This document shows, in pieces, positions 44,817 through 52,750 of a stretch of DNA of 59,074 bases. Source of the stretch: UBA4416 sp031539425 (lineage in GTDB: Bacteria; Bacteroidota; Bacteroidia; B-17B0; Aurantibacillaceae); assembly GCA_031539425.1 (NCBI GenBank), contig JAVKLI010000032.1, forward strand, positions 1 to 59,074, written 5' to 3'. Numbering within the stretch: the stretch's first letter is position 1; each line of letters starts with the position of its first letter. Both the position numbers and the translations under genes were made by a program. The notes below the pieces were generated by a model. The model did no database searches. It saw only the letters and a program-made list of their open reading frames with translations, and was not told the origin of the DNA.

Positions 44817-45890
44817 ATGCAACCAAAAAAAATATTTAATGATTTTGATAAAATGCCATTTACACAATGGCAATCTGTTATAGTTGCCGAGTTAAAATCA
44901 GAAAATTACCAATCTTTATTTTATAAAAATCAATCAGGTATTACAGTTGAACCAATTTATAATCAAGAACATATTGAAAATTTAAAATCATCTACTTTTA
45001 CACATTATAATTGGGATGTGTGCGATTATATTTTAGTTCAAAATGCTACATTAGCTAATCAACATGCCTTAGAAGCTTTGTCAAATGGCGCATCTGGTTT
45101 GGTATTTGAAATAAATACAGAAATTGATTTTGATGTGTTATGTAATAATATTTTATTAAAACACATTTACACTTATTTTAAAGTTTCTCAAAATACCGTT
45201 GAAAAATTAATAGCATACTTACGTGCTAAAAACATTTCTCAAAATTGTTTTATAGAGGTTGATCCAATTTTTCAAACTGCCCCTTTACTTGTTATTTTAA
45301 ACCACACGTCAATAACTATCAATGCTACTAACTATTTTCAATTAGATGGCAATTATACACTTGAACTTGCTAAAATAATAGCTCATCTTAATGAGTATTT
45401 ACAGTATTTTGAAGACCATCAAAAAATAAATACATTAAAAACCATTCATATTTCTGTATCTGTAAATTCGGATTTTTTTATGGAAATAGCCAAACTACGA
45501 GCTTTAAGAAACTTGGTTTTATTTTTATCTACACAGTATCAAGTATCTCCATCCATTCATATTCATGCTAATGTAAGTACACTACAAGCAACTGAAGATT
45601 TAAATAAAAACTTAATAAGAACCTCAATAGAGGCTATGAGTGCAGCTATTGGTGGTAGTAACAGTATCAATGTTTTACCATTTAATAATGATATAAAATC
45701 CACTAACACAAGGGGGCATAGGTTGGCACGCAATCAACAACTTATACTAAAACATGAAAGTTATATTAATCAAATTGCCGATATAGCTGCCGGATCTTAT
45801 TACATAGAATCTATTACCAATCAATTAGCAGAACAGGCTTGGAAACAATTTCAACAAATAGAAGCTAAAGGAGGCATATTAACTCAATAA
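44817..45890 (+). CDS. mutA: Methylmalonyl-CoA mutase small-subunit-like protein, short form
   Basis: The 357-residue protein matches the barrel part of the non-catalytic small (beta) subunit: FNDFDKMPFTQWQSVI at the start and RTSIEAMSAAIGGSNSI ... LARNQQLILKHESYINQIAD ... YYIESITNQLAEQAW near the end. The C-terminal cobalamin-like domain is missing; family members are usually 450 residues or longer. The small subunit supports MutB in converting methylmalonyl-CoA to succinyl-CoA. MutB is not next to it here. Confidence 0.78.
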   Translation: MQPKKIFNDFDKMPFTQWQSVIVAELKSENYQSLFYKNQSGITVEPIYNQEHIENLKSSTFTHYNWDVCDYILVQNATLANQHALEALSNGASGLVFEINTEIDFDVLCNNILLKHIYTYFKVSQNTVEKLIAYLRAKNISQNCFIEVDPIFQTAPLLVILNHTSITINATNYFQLDGNYTLELAKIIAHLNEYLQYFEDHQKINTLKTIHISVSVNSDFFMEIAKLRALRNLVLFLSTQYQVSPSIHIHANVSTLQATEDLNKNLIRTSIEAMSAAIGGSNSINVLPFNNDIKSTNTRGHRLARNQQLILKHESYINQIADIAAGSYYIESITNQLAEQAWKQFQQIEAKGGILTQ

Positions 45891-45917
45891 TTATTTTTAT
45901 TTAACAAACCATATCAC

Positions 45918-46904
45918 ATGTCATCAATATCAAACAAAGGGCCTATTTCAAATTTTATTACTAACCATTACAAACATTTTAATGCTGCTGCCCTAGTAGA
46001 TGCAGCCAGAGGCTACGAAACCCATTTGTTAGAAGGTGGAAAAATGATGGTTACACTTGCAGGCGCTATGAGCACAGCAGAGTTAGGTAAATCATTAGCC
46101 GAAATGATTAGACAAAAAAAGATTGCCATTATATCTTGTACAGGTGCTAACTTAGAAGAAGATATTATGAATTTGGTAGCACATAGCCATTATAAAAGAG
46201 TACCCAACTACAGAGATCTATCTCCGCAAGATGAGTGGGATTTGTTAGAAAATCATTATAACCGTGTAACAGATACTTGCATACCCGAAGAAGAAGCTTT
46301 TAGAAGACTACAAAAACACATTTATAAAATATGGAAAGATGCAGACACAAGCAATGAGCGTTATTTTCCGCATGAGTTTATGTACAAATTGATTTTGAGC
46401 GGCGAATTAAAACAGTATTACGAAATAGATCCAAAAGACAGTTGGATGGTAGCTGCAGCAGAAAACAACATTCCAATTGTAGTGCCAGGATGGGAAGATA
46501 GCACCATGGGCAATATTTTTGCATCATATGTTATAAAAAATGAAATTAAAGCATACACCATGAAAAGTGGTATAGAATACATGGCATGGCTGGCCGATTG
46601 GTATGTAAAAAATTCTACAGGAAAAGGCGTAGGCTTTTTTCAAATAGGTGGCGGCATTGCAGGCGATTTTCCTATATGCGTAGTGCCAATGCTTTATCAA
46701 GATATGGCTATGGAAAATATTCCATTTTGGAGTTACTTTTGTCAAATTTCAGATTCTACAACCAGTTATGGATCTTACTCTGGGGCTGTACCAAACGAAA
46801 AAATTACATGGGGAAAATTAGATATCAATACTCCAAAATACATTGTAGAAAGCGATGCAACCATTGTAGCTCCACTTATTTTTGCTTGGATATTGGGTTG
46901 GTAA
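45918..46904 (+). CDS. Deoxyhypusine synthase homologue, probably homospermidine synthase (SpeY type)
   Basis: The 328-residue protein is a bacterial deoxyhypusine-synthase homologue: GKMMVTLAGAMSTAELGKSL and ISCTGANLEEDIMNLV for NAD binding, FFQIGGGIAGDFPICV, and EKITWGKL with the conserved catalytic lysine Lys300. Bacteria lack eIF5A. The cyanobacterial homologue SpeY makes homospermidine from putrescine or spermidine, so this is the likely role. An agmatinase-family gene lies 3.6 kb downstream beyond the accessory island. Together they would run from agmatine to putrescine to a triamine. Confidence 0.8.
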   Translation: MSSISNKGPISNFITNHYKHFNAAALVDAARGYETHLLEGGKMMVTLAGAMSTAELGKSLAEMIRQKKIAIISCTGANLEEDIMNLVAHSHYKRVPNYRDLSPQDEWDLLENHYNRVTDTCIPEEEAFRRLQKHIYKIWKDADTSNERYFPHEFMYKLILSGELKQYYEIDPKDSWMVAAAENNIPIVVPGWEDSTMGNIFASYVIKNEIKAYTMKSGIEYMAWLADWYVKNSTGKGVGFFQIGGGIAGDFPICVVPMLYQDMAMENIPFWSYFCQISDSTTSYGSYSGAVPNEKITWGKLDINTPKYIVESDATIVAPLIFAWILGW

Positions 46905-47182
46905 TGTGAATTTAACGCATAAAAAAAAACAATCAAAGGATTGGGCTAAAACAACCAAAGAAGAAGTTAAGGCTTTTTTAGACACTTTTTTGAGATATTG
47001 AGAAAGGAATTAAAGGTGAAAACACCATTTGAGACAATGGAAAAATGGTATATAATCAAACCTGAAATATTTAAATAAACTTTCACAGAATTTAAAATTA
47101 AAATCGTAAAATTGTCAAACAAAGGTAATAAGCAACAACCTTATGAAATTTAACGATTAATCAATCTATAAAACAAAAAAAC
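46905..47182. other. Gene remnant region after the deoxyhypusine synthase homologue
   Basis: From GTG at 46906 a 31-codon frame reads KDWAKTTKEEVKAFLDTFLRY and stops at 47001. Downstream codons look protein-like but are broken by further stops. It looks like the decayed start of a gene. Nothing else is recognisable before 47183. Confidence 0.35.
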
Positions 47183-47422
47183 ATGTCAGAACAAATTCAA
47201 TTAGTACCGAACAACTCGTTGCTTACAACAACACCAGAAGAAGGACGTCAATTAGCTGTAAAAATGGCTCGTCTTATCATCAAAATGACACAACCCGATG
47301 TCGACATGAGATCAAAAATGCGCCCTGCTTATGCAGAAGATGCAGGATTACTTATTGCTATAGGGCAAACTGTTGCCACTGAATTTGCCACCATTGCAGC
47401 CGCAAATAATTATTGGAAATAG
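47183..47422 (+). CDS. Small orphan protein, 79 aa
   Basis: The frame MSEQIQLVPNNSLLTTTPEEG ... ending AIAAANNYWK-like has balanced composition, a good ATG and no frame damage, which supports a real gene. It has no membrane segment, signal peptide or motif I can place. A 12-bp-arm imperfect hairpin follows at 47472-47505. It lies in the island with Fic and broken genes, so an accessory role is likely. Confidence 0.5.
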   Translation: MSEQIQLVPNNSLLTTTPEEGRQLAVKMARLIIKMTQPDVDMRSKMRPAYAEDAGLLIAIGQTVATEFATIAAANNYWK

Positions 47423-48080
47423 CTTAAACAAAGGAATCTATTAATAAAAGTATAAACTTTGATTGAAAAAACGATTAAATTGATTACCTTTTTCAATTTA
47501 AATCGACACCTAATTTTATCGTAAATTGACAATAAAAGGGTACCCAATTTTTTGTGCTGTTATACCAATTTGAAAAAATAATTAGTCTAATATTTAGACA
47601 TTTATTTTTTTAATATAAATGATAATTCATTTATATATACCTTTACCTAAACAAATTTCAATTAAAGAGCGTGCGATTGAATGACGTAAAGAATTTGCAT
47701 CCATTAAATTCAATTTCAGGTACATCCTCAACTTCAAATAGGGATACCTGCTTTCGGTGATTGTGTTTGCCGATAAAAATATCAGCTTGTTTAAATTACT
47801 CTAAGGCATTGTTAAGTAACTCTTTCATGATTTAAATGATTTTTAAAAATGATATTGCATATAACAACGCAAAAGGTGTTTATCAAATTAGATAAATTTA
47901 TAGTATAAAGACATCAAAAAGACGGTAAAATCACCTTGTGTCAATTGGTAAGCATACATATATACCTTGCCATTTGCCAACCTAGATATGATTTTAAAAT
48001 TTGCCAATTTTCAATTTCCATTTTAGCAAGATAAAAACCGAAACTACAAGGGGAGAGTTTAACACTTATTTGAATCTCCA
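47423..48080. other. Non-coding part of the accessory island
   Basis: Apart from the pseudogene at 47627-47828 I see no gene. There is an imperfect hairpin at 47472-47505 (cgattaaattga / tcaatttaaatcg) and a small palindrome gtctaa-tat-ttagac at 47585-47599. Two matching 6-mers aaggtg/cacctt lie near 47870-47935. Confidence 0.4.
47627..47828 (-). pseudogene. Decayed small gene with one nonsense codon and one frameshift
   Basis: Read leftward from 47828: MKELLNNALE, a TAA, then in the same frame FKQADIFIGKHNHRKQVSLF and EVEDVPEIEFN. After a one-base shift comes MDANSLRHSIARSLIEIC and LGKGIYK with a stop at 47627. The pieces join into one plausible protein of about 65-70 residues. I do not recognise the family. 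Confidence 0.6.
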
Positions 48081-48138
48081 ATGTTCATTTGTTCATTTGG
48101 AAGTGGGTGAACACATGAACATTTGAACACATGAACAT
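48081..48138. repeat. One inverted and two direct copies of a 15-mer, upstream of fic
   Basis: tgaacacatgaacat occurs at 48108-48122 and 48124-48138 with a 16-bp period. Its inverse complement, with one mismatch, is at 48081-48095. Spacing and symmetry suggest sites for a dimeric regulator, or a strong cruciform, ahead of the fic gene. Confidence 0.75.
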
Positions 48139-48144
48139 AGAAAG

Positions 48145-48162
48145 TGATTTTTTGAATTAGGT
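48145..48162 (+). repeat. 18-bp direct repeat, left copy, flanking the fic module
   Basis: tgatttttttgaattaggt-type sequence: positions 48145-48162 match 49839-49856 at 17 of 18 bases. The pair encloses the GCGCC array and the whole fic gene. Confidence 0.55.
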
Positions 48163-48174
48163 ATCGAATAGTTT

Positions 48175-48302
48175 GCGCCCATTATTAATATAAAAAACAA
48201 ATTTGCGCCCATTTTTCTTGTTTCGCGCCTATAATCCTTGTATATTGCGCCTATAAATAATGTTATATGACTAATAGCGCCCATTTTTTAAACAATGCGC
48301 CC
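48175..48302 (+). promoter_or_regulatory. Six-site phased GCGCC(C/T)AT array at the fic start
   Basis: GCGCCY followed by AT occurs at 48175, 48205, 48225, 48247, 48277 and 48297. The spacings are 30, 20, 22, 30 and 20, close to whole helical turns. The array is two triplets with the same 30/20 layout, 72 bp apart, which looks like a diverged 72-bp duplication. The last two sites lie inside the annotated start of fic. It is probably an operator array. Confidence 0.6.
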
Positions 48303-49835
48303 ATAATTCATGGGGAGACAAAACACTATTTAGGATGGGCAGTAGGATATGTTGCAATCATTGAAAAACTTAAATTGCAAATACCATATCCCATAACAAA
48401 AGCAATGGTTTCAGAGAAAAATCAACGGCTAGAAACTGATACCTGGAGAGTTTTCCCCAATAAATATCTGCCAGAAGACAGCAAGAAAAATTCAAAAATT
48501 GAAGCACTCTATAATCATTTAGTATTTGCGCTGAAATATGAAGGCGTTAATCTTTTAGTGTTTGCAAAATTGAACGAAATGCTTAGTCCTGAAGAGATTT
48601 TAGAGTTAGTGAACATTGAGCCATTGGGACAGTATTCAAGAAGAATATGGTTTTTATTAGAATGGGTATCAGGAAAACAAATAAATGGCAAAAGCGACAT
48701 TGCCAAGAAAAGCTATGTTACCGTGGTGGATGAAAAACTACAGTTTGCAGTAAATGGAGTTAAGTCTTCGAGACATCTAATTATCAATAATCTACCAGGT
48801 ACAAACCGATTTTGCGCTTTAATTTCAAAAACAGAGAAATTAAAGAATCATCTGTCCAACAATTACGTTGATGTTAATAAAAACCAACTGACTGGCATAA
48901 GAAAAGACATCATTCAAAGAGCTTCGGCATTTTTATTACTCAAAGATTCAAAAGCTTCTTTTACAATTGAAGGAGAAAGTCCTAAAAGTAAACGTGCAGC
49001 AAGATGGGGAGTTGCCATTGGTCAAGCCGGTGTGAATGAATTGACAGAAGCAGAGTTAATTCGATTACAACAATTGGTTATAGAGAATAGCCGATTTATC
49101 AAAATGGGATTTAGAACGCAAGGGGGATTCGTAGGTGAACATGATCGGAATACAGGTGAGCCTATTCCAGAACATATCTCGGCCAAGAATGAAGATATAC
49201 AAGAATTGATTGAGGGCTTGATTGAAACAAACCAGATTTTGATAAAGGATGATTTTAACGCTGTACTAGCAGCTGCTATTATCGCATTTGGATTTGTTTT
49301 TATTCATCCATTTGAAGACGGTAATGGGAGAATACACCGTTATTTAATACATCATATACTTGCAAAAAAGCAGTTTTCAGACCAAGGAATCATCTTCCCT
49401 GTTTCTTCGTCTATACTAGACCATATTAATGATTACAGACTAGTTCTAGAGTCCTATTCAAAGCCTTTATTGGACTTTATAGAATGGAAAGAAACTACAA
49501 GCCATAATGTACAGGTAAGTAATCAAACGAAAGACTATTACCGTTTTTTTTATGCCACAAAACAAGCTGAATTTTTATTTGATTGTGTTAAGGACACCAT
49601 CGAAAACATTATTCCTCATGAAATCAAATATTTAGCAAATTATGATGATTTTAAAAATTTTATGGATGAAGAGTTTGAGATGCCTGATAAATTAATCTCA
49701 ATACTCGTGAGATTCCTTGAGCAAAATCAAGGTATGTTATCAAAGAGCGCAAAAGAAAAAGAATTTAATGCACTTTCACAAATTGAGGTTGAGCAAATTG
49801 AGGCAGAGTATAAATCCTTATTTTTAAATAAATGA
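48267..49835 (+). CDS. Fic-domain protein adenylyltransferase with internal inhibitory helix
   Basis: The 522-residue protein carries the Fic motif HPFEDGNGRIHR (His347-Arg358), complete for AMP transfer from ATP to a target hydroxyl. Upstream, SFTIEG (Ser231, Glu235, Gly236) fits the inhibitory [ST]xxxE[GN] helix of class II Fic proteins, so it should be self-restrained. The N-terminal ~200 residues (HYLGWAVGYVAIIEKLKLQ) are probably specificity-giving, and a helical tail follows ~400. No antitoxin gene is adjacent. The start at 48267 puts two GCGCC sites inside the coding region, so translation may begin downstream. Confidence 0.85.
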   Translation: MTNSAHFLNNAPIIHGETKHYLGWAVGYVAIIEKLKLQIPYPITKAMVSEKNQRLETDTWRVFPNKYLPEDSKKNSKIEALYNHLVFALKYEGVNLLVFAKLNEMLSPEEILELVNIEPLGQYSRRIWFLLEWVSGKQINGKSDIAKKSYVTVVDEKLQFAVNGVKSSRHLIINNLPGTNRFCALISKTEKLKNHLSNNYVDVNKNQLTGIRKDIIQRASAFLLLKDSKASFTIEGESPKSKRAARWGVAIGQAGVNELTEAELIRLQQLVIENSRFIKMGFRTQGGFVGEHDRNTGEPIPEHISAKNEDIQELIEGLIETNQILIKDDFNAVLAAAIIAFGFVFIHPFEDGNGRIHRYLIHHILAKKQFSDQGIIFPVSSSILDHINDYRLVLESYSKPLLDFIEWKETTSHNVQVSNQTKDYYRFFYATKQAEFLFDCVKDTIENIIPHEIKYLANYDDFKNFMDEEFEMPDKLISILVRFLEQNQGMLSKSAKEKEFNALSQIEVEQIEAEYKSLFLNK

Positions 49836-49838
49836 ATC

Positions 49839-49856
49839 TGATATTTTGAATTAGGT
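49839..49856 (+). repeat. 18-bp direct repeat, right copy, flanking the fic module
   Basis: tgatattttgaattaggt differs from the left copy at 48145-48162 at one position. It lies 3 bp after the fic stop. Confidence 0.55.
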
Positions 49857-50257
49857 TCATTATCTTTGTGAAACCAAAAGAAATCAACACGAACAATCAA
49901 ACCCTCCTTTTGGGCGCTTGGTTTCTAAGGGGGGGGCAACAACATTTCCCATTGATGTTAACTTTTATAAGAATGGGAACTTTACTGTTTTTTTTTGCTT
50001 TTTTCTACTGATATAGACAATCAGTAAGAAATTAGATTTTGGCATTGACAATAATTGGCATTAATTTTTTACGTTGTGCCACCTTAATAATGATTCAATT
50101 TTACGCTTCCAAATGAGAAAACTGCAACCTAACTCATTGTTTTTCAACCTTAGTATCTCTATTAGCGTTAATAGCTTTTTTTTGATTCAAAAAAAGAACC
50201 CCGCTAAGAACCCAAAAGCATAAACAAACTTTGATTTTTTTAGGATTTGAAGAACAT
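49857..50257. other. Intergenic tail of the island
   Basis: No gene seen. It has TATCTTTG at 49861 (matches a -7 box), an inverted repeat gaaaccaa (49870) / ttggtttc (near 49918), a reverse-oriented gggcgc at 49912 matching the fic array motif, and a G8 tract at 49929-49936. A T-rich stretch follows. A small untranslated RNA is possible but unproven. Confidence 0.4.
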
Positions 50258-50295
50258 AAAAAAGCGTGCAAAACCTTTATTTTACACGCTTTTAG
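50258..50295 (-). terminator. Rho-independent terminator of tRNA-Ser
   Basis: On the minus strand aaaagcgtgtaaaa pairs with ttttgcacgctttt (one wobble position), with a short loop and a T-run directly after. It is 20 bp beyond the tRNA 3' end. Confidence 0.75.
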
Positions 50296-50314
50296 ACTGT
50301 TTTAGGTAATCATT

Positions 50315-50402
50315 TGGCGGAGAAATAGGGATTCGAACCCCAGGAACCTTTCGGTTCAACAGTTTTCAAGACTGCCGCAATCGACCACTCTGCCATTTCT
50401 CC
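50315..50402 (-). tRNA. tRNA-Ser (anticodon UGA)
   Basis: The minus strand folds as a class II tRNA: acceptor ggagaaa paired with tttctcc, a D-arm with agagtggtcgattgcg, anticodon loop cttgaaa (TGA), a long variable arm (gaaccgaaaggttc), the T-loop ggttcgaatcc, and an encoded CCA. It reads UCA and, with modification, other UCN codons. It marks the right edge of the accessory island. Confidence 0.95.
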
Positions 50403-50546
50403 AAATCAAGTGCAAAGATATATATTTTTATCAATTTTTAATTGCAATTTTTAAATATTTATTTAGTCTCGTTTGTTCATTAATATTTAAATAGCAATCT
50501 ATTTGTTTTAAAGGTTTATTTACCTTTACTTAGATAAGAAAATGCA

Positions 50547-51596
50547 ATGAACTCAAAACTAGATAAAATAAAATTATTTAACCCAAATTCGGTTGCCAGC
50601 AACTTAGATAATATGTATGGGTTACCCTTTACTAAAGAAGAATGTGAAATGGTACTTATCCCTGTGCCTTGGGAAGTTACAGTTAGCTATTCTGGTGGCA
50701 CATCACTTGGCCCAGAATTAATACAAAAAGCCTCATTGCAAGTAGACTTATTTGATCCAACAATAAAAAATGCCTGGCAGTTGGGTATTTATATGGATAA
50801 CTTAAACGAAACTATTATAGACTTAAACGAAACTTACAGGCCAATTGCCGAAGTTATAATTGACAGACTTGGTAATGGAGATGCTATAGAAGATATAATT
50901 GAAATACATGATGTAAATGAAGCTTGTGTTAAAATGATTGATTTGGTAAAACAGCAAGCCTTGCAATTAATACAACATAAGAAAATCATTGGATTAATTG
51001 GCGGAGACCATTCAACCCCATTAGGTTTGTTACAAGCACTCAGTAATCAATATCAAAGTTTTGGCATTTTGCAAATTGATGCACATGCCGATTTGCGAAA
51101 ATCGTATGAAGGCTTTACTTACTCTCACGCATCTATTATGTACAATGCCTTACTAATACCACAAGTTTCAAAATTAGTTCAAGTTGGCATTAGAGATTAT
51201 TGTGAAGATGAATTTAATATCATTCAAAATTCTAACGGACGTATTCAAACATTTTTTGATAAAGACATTAAAAGTAAGCAATATCAAGGTGTTACATGGC
51301 ACCAAATTTGTCAACAAATTATTGAAGCATTACCCCAAATGGTGTACTTAAGTTTTGATATAGACGGATTAGACCAAAAATTATGCCCTGGTACAGGTAC
51401 TCCAGTAGCTGGAGGGTTTGAGAGCGATCAAATTTTATATTTACTAGAATTAATTGTAAACTCAGGTAAAAAAATAATTGCCTATGACTTAAATGAAGTA
51501 AGTGGAGATAACGAATGGAATGCTAATGTAGCTGCTCGACTTTTATATAAAATTTCAAACTTAGTAATGAAAAGTCAAGGTAAAACGGTTGATTAA
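50547..51596 (+). CDS. Agmatinase/arginase-family ureohydrolase
   Basis: The 349-residue protein has all manganese-binding motifs of the ureohydrolase family: GGDHST (His155), IDAHAD (Asp178, His180, Asp182) and SFDIDGLD (Asp271, Asp273). The N-terminus (LFNPNSVASNLDNMYGLPF) is that of the longer Bacteroidota agmatinase-like branch. It most likely cleaves agmatine to putrescine and urea, feeding the deoxyhypusine-synthase homologue at 45918. Arginase or formimidoylglutamase activity is possible. Confidence 0.85.
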   Translation: MNSKLDKIKLFNPNSVASNLDNMYGLPFTKEECEMVLIPVPWEVTVSYSGGTSLGPELIQKASLQVDLFDPTIKNAWQLGIYMDNLNETIIDLNETYRPIAEVIIDRLGNGDAIEDIIEIHDVNEACVKMIDLVKQQALQLIQHKKIIGLIGGDHSTPLGLLQALSNQYQSFGILQIDAHADLRKSYEGFTYSHASIMYNALLIPQVSKLVQVGIRDYCEDEFNIIQNSNGRIQTFFDKDIKSKQYQGVTWHQICQQIIEALPQMVYLSFDIDGLDQKLCPGTGTPVAGGFESDQILYLLELIVNSGKKIIAYDLNEVSGDNEWNANVAARLLYKISNLVMKSQGKTVD

Positions 51597-51615
51597 TCTT
51601 TTTAATTTTTATTTG

Positions 51616-52284
51616 TTAATCAGCAGCATTTAAACTCATTATAAATGCATTTAAAAACCCGTTTAAATTAGTAACCGCTAAAGGAATATTCCATTTAGAT
51701 TTATCTCTTTGTTCAACAAAATTAGAAACAGCTCGTACTTGCACAAATTCTTTAAAATTTTCACACCCTCTAAAAAATGCCGCTCCCTCCATACTTTCCA
51801 CATCTGGGTTATATAAGTTTTGAATTTTTTCAATACTTTCTATATTCCCATGAACCTTATTTACTGTTATACCCAATACTTTTGGTAACCTATTAATAAA
51901 ATGATTATTATCTAAAAATTGAAACTCATATTCATGCGTTCCTGGCAAATTCAGGTTGTTGTATTTAATAAATCGAGCCCCATCTTCGGCACCCATTTCG
52001 CTTATCACATCTTTAGTAATATTTAAAACTGTTCCAATTGGATATTGATTTGAAAATGAACCACAAATACCCACTTGTATAGCCATATTAAAAGATGTAT
52101 TACTTATACAACCCATCATATAAGCTGCATTTACCATACCTACCCCTGTTATTAAAACAGTAACTTTATGGTTATTAATAGCAAATTGAAATAAATGTAA
52201 AGATTCAGAAACTAACACATCTGAATATTTATCTATAAAAGGCAACACTTCATATTCAGTAGCCGATACGATAAGTATATTCAT
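51616..52284 (-). CDS. mqnB: Futalosine hydrolase
   Basis: The start is the ATG of MNILIVSATEYEVLPFI; the frame runs further upstream, but that extension lies antisense to queD and is not family-like. The 222-residue nucleoside phosphorylase-fold protein has the MTA/SAH-nucleosidase signature VGICGSFSNQYPIGTVLNI and the catalytic region DVESMEGAAFF. It removes hypoxanthine from futalosine in the futalosine menaquinone pathway, which many Bacteroidota use. An MTA/SAH nucleosidase is the alternative. It is divergent from queD across 33 bp. Confidence 0.85.
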   Translation of the reverse strand: MNILIVSATEYEVLPFIDKYSDVLVSESLHLFQFAINNHKVTVLITGVGMVNAAYMMGCISNTSFNMAIQVGICGSFSNQYPIGTVLNITKDVISEMGAEDGARFIKYNNLNLPGTHEYEFQFLDNNHFINRLPKVLGITVNKVHGNIESIEKIQNLYNPDVESMEGAAFFRGCENFKEFVQVRAVSNFVEQRDKSKWNIPLAVTNLNGFLNAFIMSLNAAD

Positions 52285-52317
52285 ATAATTTATTAGTTTT
52301 GCTAAGATATTAATTAT

Positions 52318-52728
52318 ATGATTTACGTTACCCGAAAAGAACATTTTAACGCCGCCCATAAAATATACAATGAGGCTTGGAGCGAAGAAAAAAACAAACA
52401 AATATTTGGCAAATGCGCCAATAAAAACTGGCATGGGCATAATTATAGCCTATACGTTACCGTATGTGGTGAGGTAGATCCGGAAACAGGATTTGTAGTA
52501 AACTTAAAAGATTTAAGCGATATTATTCGAGATCATATCATTGAATTATTAGACCATAAAAATTTAAACTTAGATGTAGAAGGTATGCATCCAATGCCAT
52601 CTACAGAGTATTTAACTATTTTTATTTGGAATACACTTAATCCGCTAATTACTAATTTAGGCACAATACTACACTGTGTAAAATTATACGAAACAGAAAA
52701 TAATTATGTAGAATATTTTGGAAAATAA
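52318..52728 (+). CDS. queD: 6-carboxytetrahydropterin synthase (QueD/PTPS family)
   Basis: The 136-residue enzyme has zinc ligands His14 (FNAAH), His39 and His41 (NWHGHNY), catalytic Cys33 (GKCAN) and PSTEYL for pterin binding. It converts dihydroneopterin triphosphate to 6-carboxytetrahydropterin for queuosine. folE, which makes that substrate from GTP, follows 22 bp downstream, so the pair forms the entry to pterin or 7-deazaguanine synthesis. Confidence 0.93.
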   Translation: MIYVTRKEHFNAAHKIYNEAWSEEKNKQIFGKCANKNWHGHNYSLYVTVCGEVDPETGFVVNLKDLSDIIRDHIIELLDHKNLNLDVEGMHPMPSTEYLTIFIWNTLNPLITNLGTILHCVKLYETENNYVEYFGK

Positions 52729-52750
52729 ATTAAACATCTTAGATTAAATA

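Noticed and set aside
46586..46909. 107-codon frame inside the deoxyhypusine-synthase homologue
   Set aside because: A shadow in another frame of a conserved gene whose catalytic motif lies in the main frame.
48093..48284. 63-codon minus-strand frame with repeated MGA residues upstream of fic
   Set aside because: The repeated residues are only the reverse reading of the GCGCCCAT sites; more likely a regulatory array.
50315..50402. tRNA-Ser as attachment site of an integrative element
   Set aside because: No integrase gene and no second copy of the tRNA 3' end is visible in 46905-50300, so site-specific integration is not supported.
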